From: Chryseobacterium sp. SN22
GTDB taxonomy: Bacteria; Bacteroidota; Bacteroidia; Flavobacteriales; Weeksellaceae
Length of the DNA stretch: 54,503 nt
Assembly: GCF_008329705.1 (NCBI RefSeq)
Contig: NZ_VTSX01000029.1
Span: 1 to 54,503, forward strand
Reading direction: 5' to 3'
Shown piece by piece: positions 1 to 6,687 of this stretch. The position numbers were made by a program, and so were the translations under genes. The notes beneath the pieces are model-generated. The model was not told the origin of the DNA, did not search any database, and saw nothing but the letters and a program-made list of their open reading frames with translations. Position 1 is the first letter of the stretch; each line of letters opens with the position of its first letter.

Positions 1-17
1 GTGACCCCGGAGGGACT
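1..17 (-). other. Candidate attP core (tRNA 3'-end-like)
   Basis: Read on the minus strand, bases 17-1 give AGTCCCTCCGGGGTCAC. This fits the 3' part of a tRNA: end of the T-loop, T-stem strand CCCTC, acceptor strand CGGGGTC, discriminator A. There is no tRNA body around it. It lies about 90 bp beyond the stop codon of the tyrosine integrase, the usual position of attP for phages that integrate into tRNA genes. The tRNA identity is not determined; assignment as attP is inference. Confidence 0.5.
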
Positions 18-127
18 ACTAACAATATTTCGCTTCGTTTCTATTTAGTTCATTTCATTTATTTTCAGCACATTATGATTTTAAACAAATCGTGATGATT
101 TCTACTGATCTATTTATTATCGGGGGC
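1..127. repeat. Left copy of the 127-bp terminal direct repeat
   Basis: Bases 1-127 are identical to 54377-54503. The repeat contains a tRNA-3'-end-like stretch (1-17), AT-rich noncoding DNA and the last codons of the integrase gene. A length of exactly 127 equals a common maximum assembly k-mer, so the simplest reading is the overlap of a circular contig rather than a biological repeat. Confidence 0.95.
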
Positions 128-1411
128 AAATGTGGGGGCAGTATTGAATTTATCCATTTCGCTACGCTTCAAACTATCCACAATTTTCACATAAGGCTTC
201 AGAGCTTCAAAGTCTTTATGTCCGGTCCATTTTATGATCACTTCCGTGGAAATTCCTAATCGTAGAGAGTTTATAACGAAAGTTCTTCTGGCGGCATGCG
301 TGGAAAGTACATCCTTTTTTAGATAGACATCTTCCATTTTTGTTGTTCCAACAAAGTACACATCTTTTATGGGGGTATTGTAGCCCATGATCTCACCGAT
401 TTCTTTTAGATGAGAATTTGTTTTTGTCATGGAAATTACCGGCAAGGCCAATCCATCAGGAAAATCTTCATCTTTATACTTATCTAATATTGACTGCGAA
501 AATTTATTGAGGTCAATAGTTAAGGGATCGTCAGTCTTTTTTGTCACTACTGAAAAATAATCACCGCGGATATCAGTCTTCTTAAGTTTTTTCACGTCTG
601 AAAACCTCAACGATGTAAAACAGCAGAAACAGAAAACATCACGGCATCGGTTCAGATATCGTTTGGTTCCGAAATCCTTTTCCATTAATTCCATTAGTTC
701 GTCCCATTCCAGGTACACGAGCTCAGAAAGCTTTTGCTGAGTCCCTTTAAATCTTTGCTCAAACTCGTCAAAAACATGTCCGGAATACATTCCCTTTCTT
801 GACGCCCATTTTAAGATCCGGATATAATCTTCTATATTACGTCGGATCGTAGTGTTCCTATGCGGCTCTTTTACCTCGCCTGTCCTGTAGTCCTTAGGAG
901 CAGTTCCGAAGTAATCCATCATCTGGCGGATCATTTTTTCGTCGACATCATTGGCCAGCAAATTTTTATTAAATGCAATCACATGGTTCCGAAGCTTGCA
1001 GTACTTCTTTTCGGTTCCGGGTGTCCATTGTTTTGACTGGCTTTTTTCTTCGCCATATAAATCGATTAGTTCTACCAGAGTAAATTCGTCCTTTTTAGTT
1101 CCGGGCTTTACTCTCCCACTCTTTTCCGCATAAATCCTTTTTAACTCTTCTACTGTTGGAAATCTCTTTTCGATTACATCAAATTCCCGGAATATCTCTT
1201 CAATGATTGATTCATTGTGATTGATATCCTTATTCCGGGGATCTTTTCTATTGATCAGTCGCTGGGAATCTTTGTCCCACTCTGAAGGCTTAACCAGCAC
1301 GCCGGTATATAGCTCCGGCCGATTGCTGTTGAATGATACCCGGAGCCTTACCGGGCTTGCTGAATCATTGGCATTATTCTTTACAGAAAATGATGCCGAG
1401 TATTTTAACAT
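110..1411 (-). CDS. int: Tyrosine recombinase integrase
   Basis: Site-specific recombinase that would integrate and excise the phage. It is 433 residues long, the usual size for Bacteroidota phage and conjugative-element integrases. An N-terminal arm-binding region (about 1-100) precedes a SAM-like core-binding domain (about 110-220) and the catalytic domain (about 230-420). The catalytic set is visible: R269 in SLRFSD, H372-A-A-R375, H398 in WTGHKD and the nucleophile Y407. It follows the DUF4468 gene by 22 bp on the same strand, so the two may share a transcript. Its stop lies about 90 bp from the tRNA-like attP candidate, and across the circle junction its transcript would run into the hairpins at 54274-54301 and 54113-54139. 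Confidence 0.95.
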   Translation of the reverse strand: MLKYSASFSVKNNANDSASPVRLRVSFNSNRPELYTGVLVKPSEWDKDSQRLINRKDPRNKDINHNESIIEEIFREFDVIEKRFPTVEELKRIYAEKSGRVKPGTKKDEFTLVELIDLYGEEKSQSKQWTPGTEKKYCKLRNHVIAFNKNLLANDVDEKMIRQMMDYFGTAPKDYRTGEVKEPHRNTTIRRNIEDYIRILKWASRKGMYSGHVFDEFEQRFKGTQQKLSELVYLEWDELMELMEKDFGTKRYLNRCRDVFCFCCFTSLRFSDVKKLKKTDIRGDYFSVVTKKTDDPLTIDLNKFSQSILDKYKDEDFPDGLALPVISMTKTNSHLKEIGEIMGYNTPIKDVYFVGTTKMEDVYLKKDVLSTHAARRTFVINSLRLGISTEVIIKWTGHKDFEALKPYVKIVDSLKRSEMDKFNTAPTFAPDNK

Positions 1412-1433
1412 ATATTGTATTGGGGTTTAATTG

Positions 1434-1976
1434 TTACCAGTTATCTGTTGCTGCGTATTTTTTATTCATTGCTTCTTTTAGAGAGTTTATAAGTCTTTCT
1501 GCTTTTATTTTAGCCATCTCTTTAATATCGTTCCATGCTTTTTTATTGGGACCGCCCCTGCTTGGACGTGGTACATCAGAACCTTCTGTTATCAAACCGT
1601 AATTTGTAGGCGAATTGCCGTCAATACTGGTTCCAGTGTGCCTAAAGGAATGTATTATATATTTATATCTTCCATCCTTTACAAATATGTTAACCTTATA
1701 GTCAATATGGCCGATAACAGTCCATACTCCAAAGTATAATTTTTTTGTATCATATAAAAATGACCCATTTCCGGATAATTCGCCCGTCGATCGATCTTCA
1801 GTAGCTATGACATATCTTTCATCATTGTATGTTTTACCTATCCAGCTTCTAGCTCTATTAAAAAGCTCATCTCTGGTTGTCAAAGAATCTACATTTACGA
1901 CCTCTTCATATTTTAATTCCTGAGAAAACAGAACAGATGACAATAGAATTGAAAATAAAAAAAATGACTTTTTCAT
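1434..1976 (-). CDS. Secreted DUF4468-like protein
   Basis: A 180-residue protein with a clear N-terminal signal peptide (MKK plus a hydrophobic run ending near residue 19, FSQ) and no lipobox, so probably periplasmic or exported. The rest resembles the DUF4468 family of Bacteroidota: an opening strand with VVNVDSLTTRDEL, a W-x-G-K segment, and a VKDGRYKY segment near the middle. Function unknown. It lies directly upstream of the integrase on the same strand. Being unrelated to phage replication or assembly, it is a candidate lysogeny-expressed accessory gene. Confidence 0.75.
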   Translation of the reverse strand: MKKSFFLFSILLSSVLFSQELKYEEVVNVDSLTTRDELFNRARSWIGKTYNDERYVIATEDRSTGELSGNGSFLYDTKKLYFGVWTVIGHIDYKVNIFVKDGRYKYIIHSFRHTGTSIDGNSPTNYGLITEGSDVPRPSRGGPNKKAWNDIKEMAKIKAERLINSLKEAMNKKYAATDNW

Positions 1977-1995
1977 GATTAAAATTTATTTTTCC

Positions 1996-2003
1996 CAAAT
2001 ATA
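1996..2003 (-). promoter_or_regulatory. Bacteroidota -7 box for DUF4468-integrase unit
   Basis: On the minus strand this reads TATATTTG, a perfect TAnnTTTG box, 20 bp upstream of the start at 1976. The best upstream TTG is only 15 bp away, shorter than usual, so the -33 element is uncertain. Confidence 0.45.
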
Positions 2004-2020
2004 AGAAATGATCATATTCA

Positions 2021-2042
2021 ATTTTACGGAAAACCGTAAAAT
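2021..2042. promoter_or_regulatory. Perfect inverted repeat, possible operator
   Basis: Arms ATTTTACGG and CCGTAAAAT are separated by AAAA. It lies in the divergent gap between the DUF4468 gene and the lipoprotein gene, where no transcript should end, so an operator is more likely than a terminator. A near-copy of one arm (TTTTTACGGA) occurs near 2145, just before the lipoprotein gene. Confidence 0.45.
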
Positions 2043-2048
2043 AAAAAT

Positions 2049-2080
2049 ATACCACATTTTTATTATTTCTCCTGTGGTAT
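2049..2080. promoter_or_regulatory. Inverted repeat ATACCACA-N16-TGTGGTAT
   Basis: Arms at 2049-2056 and 2073-2080, just upstream of a plus-strand TATATTTG box (2093-2100). The position suggests a protein-binding site controlling the lipoprotein unit or used by the recombination machinery. No specific binder is identified. Confidence 0.4.
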
Positions 2081-2092
2081 GAAATATTTTAA

Positions 2093-2100
2093 TATATTTG
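2093..2100 (+). promoter_or_regulatory. -7 box (TATATTTG) for lipoprotein unit
   Basis: Perfect TAnnTTTG match 77 bp before the lipoprotein start. There is no good TTG 19-20 bp upstream; the inverted repeat at 2049-2080 occupies that place instead, which could mean activator dependence. Confidence 0.35.
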
Positions 2101-2176
2101 AAAACTGAATGGCTTTTAAAGTGCAATGTGCTAGAAATTAGGTATTTTTACGGAGAATTATTAAATATAAATTCTT

Positions 2177-2467
2177 ATGAAAACAGTTAAATTTATTCTA
2201 AGCGCTGCCATTGTAGCATTAACAGTGTATTCCTGCTCTAGTGATAGAGATGAAGAGGTAAAAACAGAACCGGCTGCTGTGCTGGAATTGAAACCCCTAA
2301 AAGTAGAAGAAATTAATAACCAGGGAACTGCCAAAATAGGAGATACTATTATTGGTCCTAAAGGATCAAATACCATAGGAACAGGCTTAGAACCCACAGA
2401 CCCATCCGATCCAAATGACCCAGAGATCATTCCTCCAGGAGATGTTAAACCTCCAAAAGGAAAATAA
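2177..2467 (+). CDS. Small lipoprotein
   Basis: 96 residues. A short signal sequence ends in a lipobox (VYSCSSD, Cys20), followed by the acidic stretch DRDEE that in Bacteroidota often marks surface-exposed lipoproteins. The C-terminal third is rich in Pro, Asp and Gly (PTDPSDPNDP) and ends basic. There is no recognisable enzyme domain. It sits between the integrase region and the repressor, where lysogenic-conversion genes are common, so exposure on the lysogen surface is plausible but inferred. The following membrane-protein gene overlaps its end. Confidence 0.75.
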   Translation: MKTVKFILSAAIVALTVYSCSSDRDEEVKTEPAAVLELKPLKVEEINNQGTAKIGDTIIGPKGSNTIGTGLEPTDPSDPNDPEIIPPGDVKPPKGK

Positions 2468-2909
2468 AGTTAAATATTCAACATTATCAACACTAGGCTC
2501 TGCCCTGGTGTTGTTTTCTGCAACGTTTCCCTTTATAAATAACTTTATAGCATTACCATTCCCTAAAATAAATACTATTCATGTTAGTGCTGCAAATAAT
2601 AATCTAGCCGCTGTTCTTTGGTCGCTAGCTATATGCTTTCAAGCTACGTTGTTGATAATTGCTAATTATCTTAAGCCCTATTTAATAAGCTATGCTCCTG
2701 CATTATTTGCTTCATTATATTCGTCTTCTTTCTATTTCTTACCCCTTCTTGGGTATGTACCAAATGAAAATGTATGGTTTTTTATTGCATTGATAAGCAT
2801 AGTTCTAGTGATCTTATCTGTCATGTACTATACTTCTTTATATTTGCAGATGATGAAAGAACGTGAAAAATTATTAATTGAATCCGTTACAGGAGTAATT
2901 AATCAGTAA
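2445..2909 (+). CDS. Four-helix membrane protein
   Basis: About 154 residues with four hydrophobic segments (roughly residues 12-30, 50-75, 80-105 and 112-135) and a charged C-terminal tail rich in Lys and Glu. I prefer the ATG at 2445; an in-frame ATG at 2415 would lengthen the overlap with the lipoprotein gene to 53 bp. The overlap suggests translational coupling. Family not recognised. With the lipoprotein it forms a short plus-strand unit that reads away from the integrase; superinfection exclusion at the membrane is one possible role, without direct evidence. Confidence 0.6.
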   Translation, partial: LNLQKENKVKYSTLSTLGSALVLFSATFPFINNFIALPFPKINTIHVSAANNNLAAVLWSLAICFQATLLIIANYLKPYLISYAPALFASLYSSSFYFLPLLGYVPNENVWFFIALISIVLVILSVMYYTSLYLQMMKEREKLLIESVTGVINQ

Positions 2910-2910
2910 T

Positions 2911-3144
2911 ATGAGAAAGGATTTTAAAGCGATCAAAGCGCTCATAAGTAAAAATGAATACTTCCATAAAAATGGAATGCTTGAAAAATATGAATATGCT
3001 GAAAATTGCTTATTATTTGCCAGTAAGATAGATGTCATTTTACAAGAAAGTGACCGAATAACAATCCGGAATTTTATAAATGACGAATTTAGTTTTCCTA
3101 AATTTAAGTTAAGTGTATCAGTATTAAAAGCAATTCCTAATTAA
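2911..3144 (+). CDS. Hypothetical small protein
   Basis: 77 residues, Lys- and Phe-rich, with no signal peptide or membrane segment and no recognised family. It begins one base after the membrane-protein stop, so it is probably the last gene of the lipoprotein unit. Its stop codon lies in the loop of a strong terminator hairpin and overlaps the stop of the convergent repressor gene. Confidence 0.6.
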   Translation: MRKDFKAIKALISKNEYFHKNGMLEKYEYAENCLLFASKIDVILQESDRITIRNFINDEFSFPKFKLSVSVLKAIPN

Positions 3145-3155
3145 GAATTGCTTTT
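3126..3155. terminator. Bidirectional terminator between convergent genes
   Basis: Perfect 11-bp stem (AAAAGCAATTC with GAATTGCTTTT) around an 8-base loop, with T-runs on both strands. Both convergent stop codons (plus 3142-3144, minus 3143-3141) lie inside the loop. Confidence 0.85.
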
Positions 3156-3605
3156 TTCTTTTTTACCAGGTTCTGAAATTGTACTCTCTGTAATTATATT
3201 TAGTTTAGCCGTTATTGCTTCAAAATATTGTCGGTCTCTCTCTTGATACATCAAAAGTTTTTCTTCCAAATCGTCGATTTTATTGTATAGCAGCTGCATT
3301 TGTTCGTCATGTGGCTTGTTTTTAATTATTTTCACAGATGTTTGCATACTGAAAGACCCGCTGAGAAAATGATCACCCAAGTCTCCTAATATAATTCGGC
3401 TTTCATCAAGATCATACAATTCACTCAGCTTTTTTGCCATTTTTTTTCCTACCGCTTTTTTTCCACTAATTATTGAAGATACATACTGCTGAGATACACC
3501 CAAATCAGATTGTAACTGCTTTTGGCTGATATTTTTTCTTTCTAATTCTAGCTTAAGATAACTACTATTTTGGTTGTTTTCGCCTTCCATATTCATGCAA
3601 TTCAT
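3141..3605 (-). CDS. XRE-family repressor (CI-like)
   Basis: 154 residues. A helix-turn-helix occupies about residues 16-72 (LERKNISQKQLQSDLGVSQ followed by YVSSIISGKK). A predicted coiled-coil (about 100-140) probably mediates oligomerisation. There is no LexA/CI peptidase domain, so it would be inactivated by some route other than RecA-stimulated self-cleavage. It is transcribed away from the early operon across a 247-bp gap containing three AACAAC/GTTGTT palindromes, one overlapping the early promoter. This is the layout of a lysogeny master repressor. Met4 or Met6 are alternative starts. Confidence 0.85.
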   Translation of the reverse strand: MNCMNMEGENNQNSSYLKLELERKNISQKQLQSDLGVSQQYVSSIISGKKAVGKKMAKKLSELYDLDESRIILGDLGDHFLSGSFSMQTSVKIIKNKPHDEQMQLLYNKIDDLEEKLLMYQERDRQYFEAITAKLNIITESTISEPGKKEKSNS

Positions 3606-3638
3606 TTTAAAAATACTTTTCCCTTATAAAATATTTCG

Positions 3639-3646
3639 CAAATGTA
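3639..3646 (-). promoter_or_regulatory. -7 box of the repressor gene
   Basis: Minus strand reads TACATTTG (TAnnTTTG), 34 bp upstream of the repressor start. There is no clear TTG at the usual -33 spacing. Confidence 0.45.
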
Positions 3647-3755
3647 CCTTCAATCAATCTCGCTTAAAATAGTATTTATACGGTTTTTTAATCGAAAATA
3701 ATTTACTATAAAAAGCTATTTAAATTTTTATAATTGACTTTCAGGCTTTTACACT

Positions 3756-3778
3756 TTAACAACTAAAATAGTTGTTAA
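3756..3778. promoter_or_regulatory. Operator 1 of the repressor region
   Basis: Perfect palindrome with arms TTAACAACTA and TAGTTGTTAA around AAA. The core AACAAC-N7-GTTGTT recurs at 3789-3807. It lies directly upstream of the early promoter -33 element. Confidence 0.65.
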
Positions 3779-3783
3779 TTAAT

Positions 3784-3813
3784 TTGTAAACAACCCAAAA
3801 GGTTGTATATTTG
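3784..3813 (+). promoter_or_regulatory. Early operon promoter
   Basis: TTG at 3784-3786, 19-bp spacer, TATATTTG at 3806-3813: a full Bacteroidota promoter. Transcription would begin about 30-35 bp before the first early gene at 3853. Operator 2 overlaps the spacer and the start of the -7 box, so a bound repressor would block the polymerase. Confidence 0.75.
3789..3807. promoter_or_regulatory. Operator 2, overlapping the early promoter
   Basis: AACAAC-N7-GTTGTA, same half-sites and spacing as operator 1 (inner palindrome ACAACC/GGTTGT). A third, compact version TTGTTGAACAA lies at 3822-3832 near the expected transcription start. Confidence 0.65.
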
Positions 3814-3821
3814 CTTTATAG

Positions 3822-3832
3822 TTGTTGAACAA
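3822..3832. promoter_or_regulatory. Operator 3 (compact palindrome)
   Basis: TTG-TT-G-AA-CAA, an 11-bp palindrome near the expected start of the early transcript, with half-sites related to operators 1 and 2 but different spacing. Confidence 0.4.
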
Positions 3833-3852
3833 TACGAAACAAATATAACAAA

Positions 3853-4065
3853 ATGATACGAGATACACACTTAGAAAGCATTAGATCAAACCCGCTTGAA
3901 TTTGCTGAGGTACTGAAAAGAATGAATTCTAACAAAGAGATCAGCGTTCAGCCGTCTACTTTGATCAGAAGACTAGAGAGAAAAAGCGAAGTAGTTAGAA
4001 CCTCTTCTATTATCGCTGACTACTTAAGAGAAAAGGGACTTTCAGATCGTAAAATCTTCAAATAA
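3853..4065 (+). CDS. First early gene, small hypothetical protein (Cro position)
   Basis: 70 residues, highly charged and probably helical, with no recognised family. It is the first gene behind the repressed early promoter, where lambdoid phages keep Cro. The middle (QPSTLIRRLERKSEVV followed by helical sequence) could be a short DNA-binding helix pair, but no confident helix-turn-helix can be called. Position is the only argument for a regulatory role. Confidence 0.6.
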   Translation: MIRDTHLESIRSNPLEFAEVLKRMNSNKEISVQPSTLIRRLERKSEVVRTSSIIADYLREKGLSDRKIFK

Positions 4066-4073
4066 AAATTATC

Positions 4074-4394
4074 ATGCAAACAATCTCCTCAATACCACAG
4101 ATTGAAACATTGGCCTTTCAAAGGCTGGCTAATGACAACTTCATCACCGGTGAAGTAGATTATAACCCGACTTATGGGGCGTATACAGGCTATCTGCAGA
4201 TTACTTCTAATATCTGTATTGATTTTACAGATTCAAGATTTTGCCTGGCTGATGAAGGTGAAAAAATAGCTGATTTGAGCCCAGATCTTGAAAAAGCTAT
4301 TGAAAGTTACCTACGCGACAACTACTCTACTGTTGATACTGAGGCTGATTATGATTTTGCAGACTTAAAAATTAAAATGAATAAAGAATACTAA
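4074..4394 (+). CDS. Hypothetical early protein
   Basis: 106 residues, acidic, no membrane segment or signal. The central part (GEVDYNPTYGAYTGYLQITSN) looks like beta strands. Family not recognised. Short gaps on both sides (8 bp and 1 bp) place it in the early operon. Confidence 0.6.
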   Translation: MQTISSIPQIETLAFQRLANDNFITGEVDYNPTYGAYTGYLQITSNICIDFTDSRFCLADEGEKIADLSPDLEKAIESYLRDNYSTVDTEADYDFADLKIKMNKEY

Positions 4395-4395
4395 T

Positions 4396-4584
4396 ATGAA
4401 AATCTCTTTAAACCTTCTTATTGCAGCGTCATTGTTAATGTTAATGTCAGACTGCGAGGCTAATGCGGGCCGAACTACCCTAGACTACACCGATTCGATA
4501 TGTTCTATCTTCTGTCTTATCGTTTTTGGGTTCTTCAGAATTTACTACAAAGAATTTATAACCTACTTAATGAAAATACAATGA
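4396..4584 (+). CDS. Small membrane protein
   Basis: 62 residues with two hydrophobic segments (about 4-18 and 36-48) joined by a short polar loop containing Cys20. The Cys context is not a good lipobox. It starts 1 bp after the previous stop, and its stop overlaps the next start as ATGA, so it is translationally coupled to the DUF3853 gene. Function unknown. Confidence 0.55.
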   Translation: MKISLNLLIAASLLMLMSDCEANAGRTTLDYTDSICSIFCLIVFGFFRIYYKEFITYLMKIQ

Positions 4585-4868
4585 ATAGTTCAATACTAGA
4601 AAAGCAATTCTTTGCTATGACCGGGGCCGAAATAATTGAGCTTTTCTCTTCAATTATGCCAGTAGAACAAAAGCCGGTCATCAATGATTTCACCAACGAA
4701 AAGCACGTATATGGGCTTGATGGTTTGGCTAGGCTTTTAGGTTGCGGTAAAACAAAGGCACAAGAGATTAAGAACTCAGGCATTTTAAATGACGCTATCA
4801 TTCAAAACGGCAAAAAGCTAATTATCAATGCTGATTTAGCTCTCAAACTTTTAAAAGAAAACTCTTAA
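4581..4868 (+). CDS. DUF3853 family protein
   Basis: 95 residues from the ATG at 4581, which overlaps the previous stop (ATGA); the longer open frame back to 4500 lies inside the membrane-protein gene. The sequence GLDGLARLLGCGKTKAQEIKNSG followed by IIQNGKKLIINADLALKLL matches the DUF3853 pattern of Bacteroidota mobile elements: an excisionase-like winged helix in which a helix-turn-helix reads DNA and a short hairpin follows. A DNA-binding regulatory or recombination-directionality role is likely by family, not proven. Confidence 0.75.
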   Translation: MNSSILEKQFFAMTGAEIIELFSSIMPVEQKPVINDFTNEKHVYGLDGLARLLGCGKTKAQEIKNSGILNDAIIQNGKKLIINADLALKLLKENS

Positions 4869-4889
4869 ATAATTTTTAATTCACAATAT

Positions 4890-5195
4890 ATGAAACAGCA
4901 AATTTTAGAAGTACAAAATTACTTCGTTCAGAAAATCCAGAACAAAGAATACACCCTGTTAAATTCAGAAATTCAAGTTGACGGCTGGTTAATAGCAGAG
5001 TTAATCATTGACGATAATCGTTTCAGGTTTGGCGTCAAAGACAATGCAATGATACCATTTGATTCTATTATTGCTTTTACCAGTGAGCAAAAGTCAAGTA
5101 TTATTCAATCTCTTCAATACCTCAATCAAGATTTTAAAGAAAAGTCCATCCAGCTTTTAAAGGATAAAATCGCCGAATTAGAATCTCAAAACTAA
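4890..5195 (+). CDS. Hypothetical early protein
   Basis: 101 residues with a predicted alpha-beta N-terminal half and a Lys/Glu/Gln-rich helical C-terminal tail. No family recognised. It lies 4 bp upstream of the Rad52-like gene, so it may be an accessory of the recombination module. Confidence 0.6.
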   Translation: MKQQILEVQNYFVQKIQNKEYTLLNSEIQVDGWLIAELIIDDNRFRFGVKDNAMIPFDSIIAFTSEQKSSIIQSLQYLNQDFKEKSIQLLKDKIAELESQN

Positions 5196-5199
5196 AACA

Positions 5200-5751
5200 A
5201 TGGCTGAAAACACATTGCCAACATTAGCAGATTTAACTACTGACCTATCATTAGCATGGAAAAATGACCAGTTAAATCTGCTTCTTAATCAAGAACCCCC
5301 TGCAAAATGGGTCAAAGAACACCCTTATATAAAGGGTCATAAATACTTGCCAATTGATAAGGTCGAACACCTTTTGCGAAAGATATTTAAAGAGTATAAG
5401 ATATCTATCACTAATCAGGGTTCTGCATTCAATGGTGTATGGATAACCGTTAGGGTTGAGTTTAAATCTCCAACGTCCGGCGATTGGCTCTTTTATGATG
5501 GTATTGGCGCCTGCCAACTTCAAACAAAGGCTGGTACTAGCCCAAGTGATCTTATTAATATTAACAACGGTGCATTGTCAATGGCTTTTCCAATAGCTAA
5601 ATCTTTAGCGGTGAAAGACGCATGTGATCATTTTGGCAGCCTCTTCGGTGCAAACCTGAATCGAAAAGATGTATTACCATATAAGATTGACGAAAATATA
5701 CCATCAGGTAAGTCTAACACCGAAAAAATGGCAGCACATGGCAAACTATAA
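5200..5751 (+). CDS. Putative Rad52-like single-strand annealing protein
   Basis: 183 residues. The central segment has the Rad52/Rad22-type pattern: a beta region with GVWITVRVEF, a DGIGACQLQTKAG stretch, then ALSMAFPIAKSLAVKDACDHFG leading to LFGANLNRKD. In phages, such proteins anneal complementary single strands for recombination-dependent replication or repair. The assignment is strengthened by the next gene, a YqaJ-type exonuclease whose start overlaps this stop by 14 bp: exonuclease plus annealing protein is the standard two-component phage recombinase. The short N-terminal helix differs from RecT/Beta. Confidence 0.6.
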   Translation: MAENTLPTLADLTTDLSLAWKNDQLNLLLNQEPPAKWVKEHPYIKGHKYLPIDKVEHLLRKIFKEYKISITNQGSAFNGVWITVRVEFKSPTSGDWLFYDGIGACQLQTKAGTSPSDLININNGALSMAFPIAKSLAVKDACDHFGSLFGANLNRKDVLPYKIDENIPSGKSNTEKMAAHGKL

Positions 5752-6448
5752 AGGCTTTCAAAATGATGAAGATTGGCTTTCTTTCCGTGCAAACTACTTT
5801 ACTGCTAGCGAAATTTACAAACTTCTATCAGATCCTAAAGACAAGACAGAATCTTTATCTGTTGGAGCTAAATCCTATGTTTTAGAGTGTGTCGCTGAAA
5901 TGCTTGCACCCAGTGAGCCTCAATTTTATAACTCTGCCATGGAACGTGGTAATGAAGTTGAGCCGCGTGTGGCTGAAAGGATTGCAAAAGAATTAGGTAA
6001 AACAGTAAATGACGATGATTTTATTTACACATCTGTAGGTGAAAGAATTTTCTTCTACAATGATGAATACGATTTAGGCAGTACCCCGGACGTAATTATT
6101 CTTAACAATATGATATGTGAAGTAAAATGCCCGAAGTCAAAAACCCACCTGAAATACTTGATGATTAAATCACTGGATGATTTCTTCTCTGTCAGCAAAT
6201 CCGAGTCTCCATCGTCGAAAGATTCCTTGAAAAAGTATTATGGTCAGATGCAGCTGAATATGTTTTTGACAGAAACAGACAAATGCCTTTTTGTAAGTTT
6301 TGATGACCGGTATTACAATCCGCTGAACCATTATCATACTGTTGAAATTCCACGAGATGAAGCATACATCAAAAAACTACTGGAAAAAGCCAACCATGGC
6401 AAAGAGTACAAGTATTCTATACTTAACAAATTAGATGCGAAACAATGA
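5738..6448 (+). CDS. YqaJ-like (lambda Exo-type) exonuclease
   Basis: 236 residues from the ATG at 5738 (an upstream ATG at 5669 lies wholly inside the previous gene). Family motifs are in order: WLSFRANYFTASEIYKLL (substrate-binding R and TAS), MERGNEVEPRVAERIAKE (ERG..EP), GSTPDVIILNNMICEVKCPKS (catalytic D and E-x-K), and KKYYGQMQLNMFLT (Y..Q.Q..M). It would digest one strand of duplex ends to give single strands for the neighbouring annealing protein. Its stop overlaps the next start as ATGA. Confidence 0.9.
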   Translation: MANYKGFQNDEDWLSFRANYFTASEIYKLLSDPKDKTESLSVGAKSYVLECVAEMLAPSEPQFYNSAMERGNEVEPRVAERIAKELGKTVNDDDFIYTSVGERIFFYNDEYDLGSTPDVIILNNMICEVKCPKSKTHLKYLMIKSLDDFFSVSKSESPSSKDSLKKYYGQMQLNMFLTETDKCLFVSFDDRYYNPLNHYHTVEIPRDEAYIKKLLEKANHGKEYKYSILNKLDAKQ

Positions 6449-6687
6449 CCTTAAACCAATCACTAACGATGGACTTTCAGAGAACAGCCATTCAATTTCA
6501 CCGAGAAAATATGATTCCAAAAGTCTACGACATAGAAGATCATCACAATTTCCAAAAGTGGTATTTAGAGAAGCTACACAAACAGCTCACGAATTCCGAA
6601 ATGGATCTTACACGAAAGAATTTTACATACGACATGGATTATTACTTCCAACTTCCAAACCCTAGTAAAAATATAGAAATATCATGA
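6445..6687 (+). CDS. Hypothetical small protein
   Basis: 80 residues. Both ends show ATGA overlaps (with the exonuclease stop and the next start), which strongly supports this frame over the alternative frame starting at 6435. The sequence is aromatic-rich with alternating charge (YDIEDHHNFQKWYLEKLHKQ). No family recognised. Confidence 0.65.
   Translation: MTLNQSLTMDFQRTAIQFHRENMIPKVYDIEDHHNFQKWYLEKLHKQLTNSEMDLTRKNFTYDMDYYFQLPNPSKNIEIS

Noticed and set aside
1..127. Terminal repeat as true packaged terminal redundancy
   Set aside because: The length equals a common assembly k-mer and the repeat contains the end of int; an assembly overlap of a circle is simpler.
6435..6665. Alternative plus frame overlapping the 6445-6687 gene
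   Set aside because: The 6445 frame has ATGA overlaps at both ends; this one has none and starts inside the exonuclease gene.
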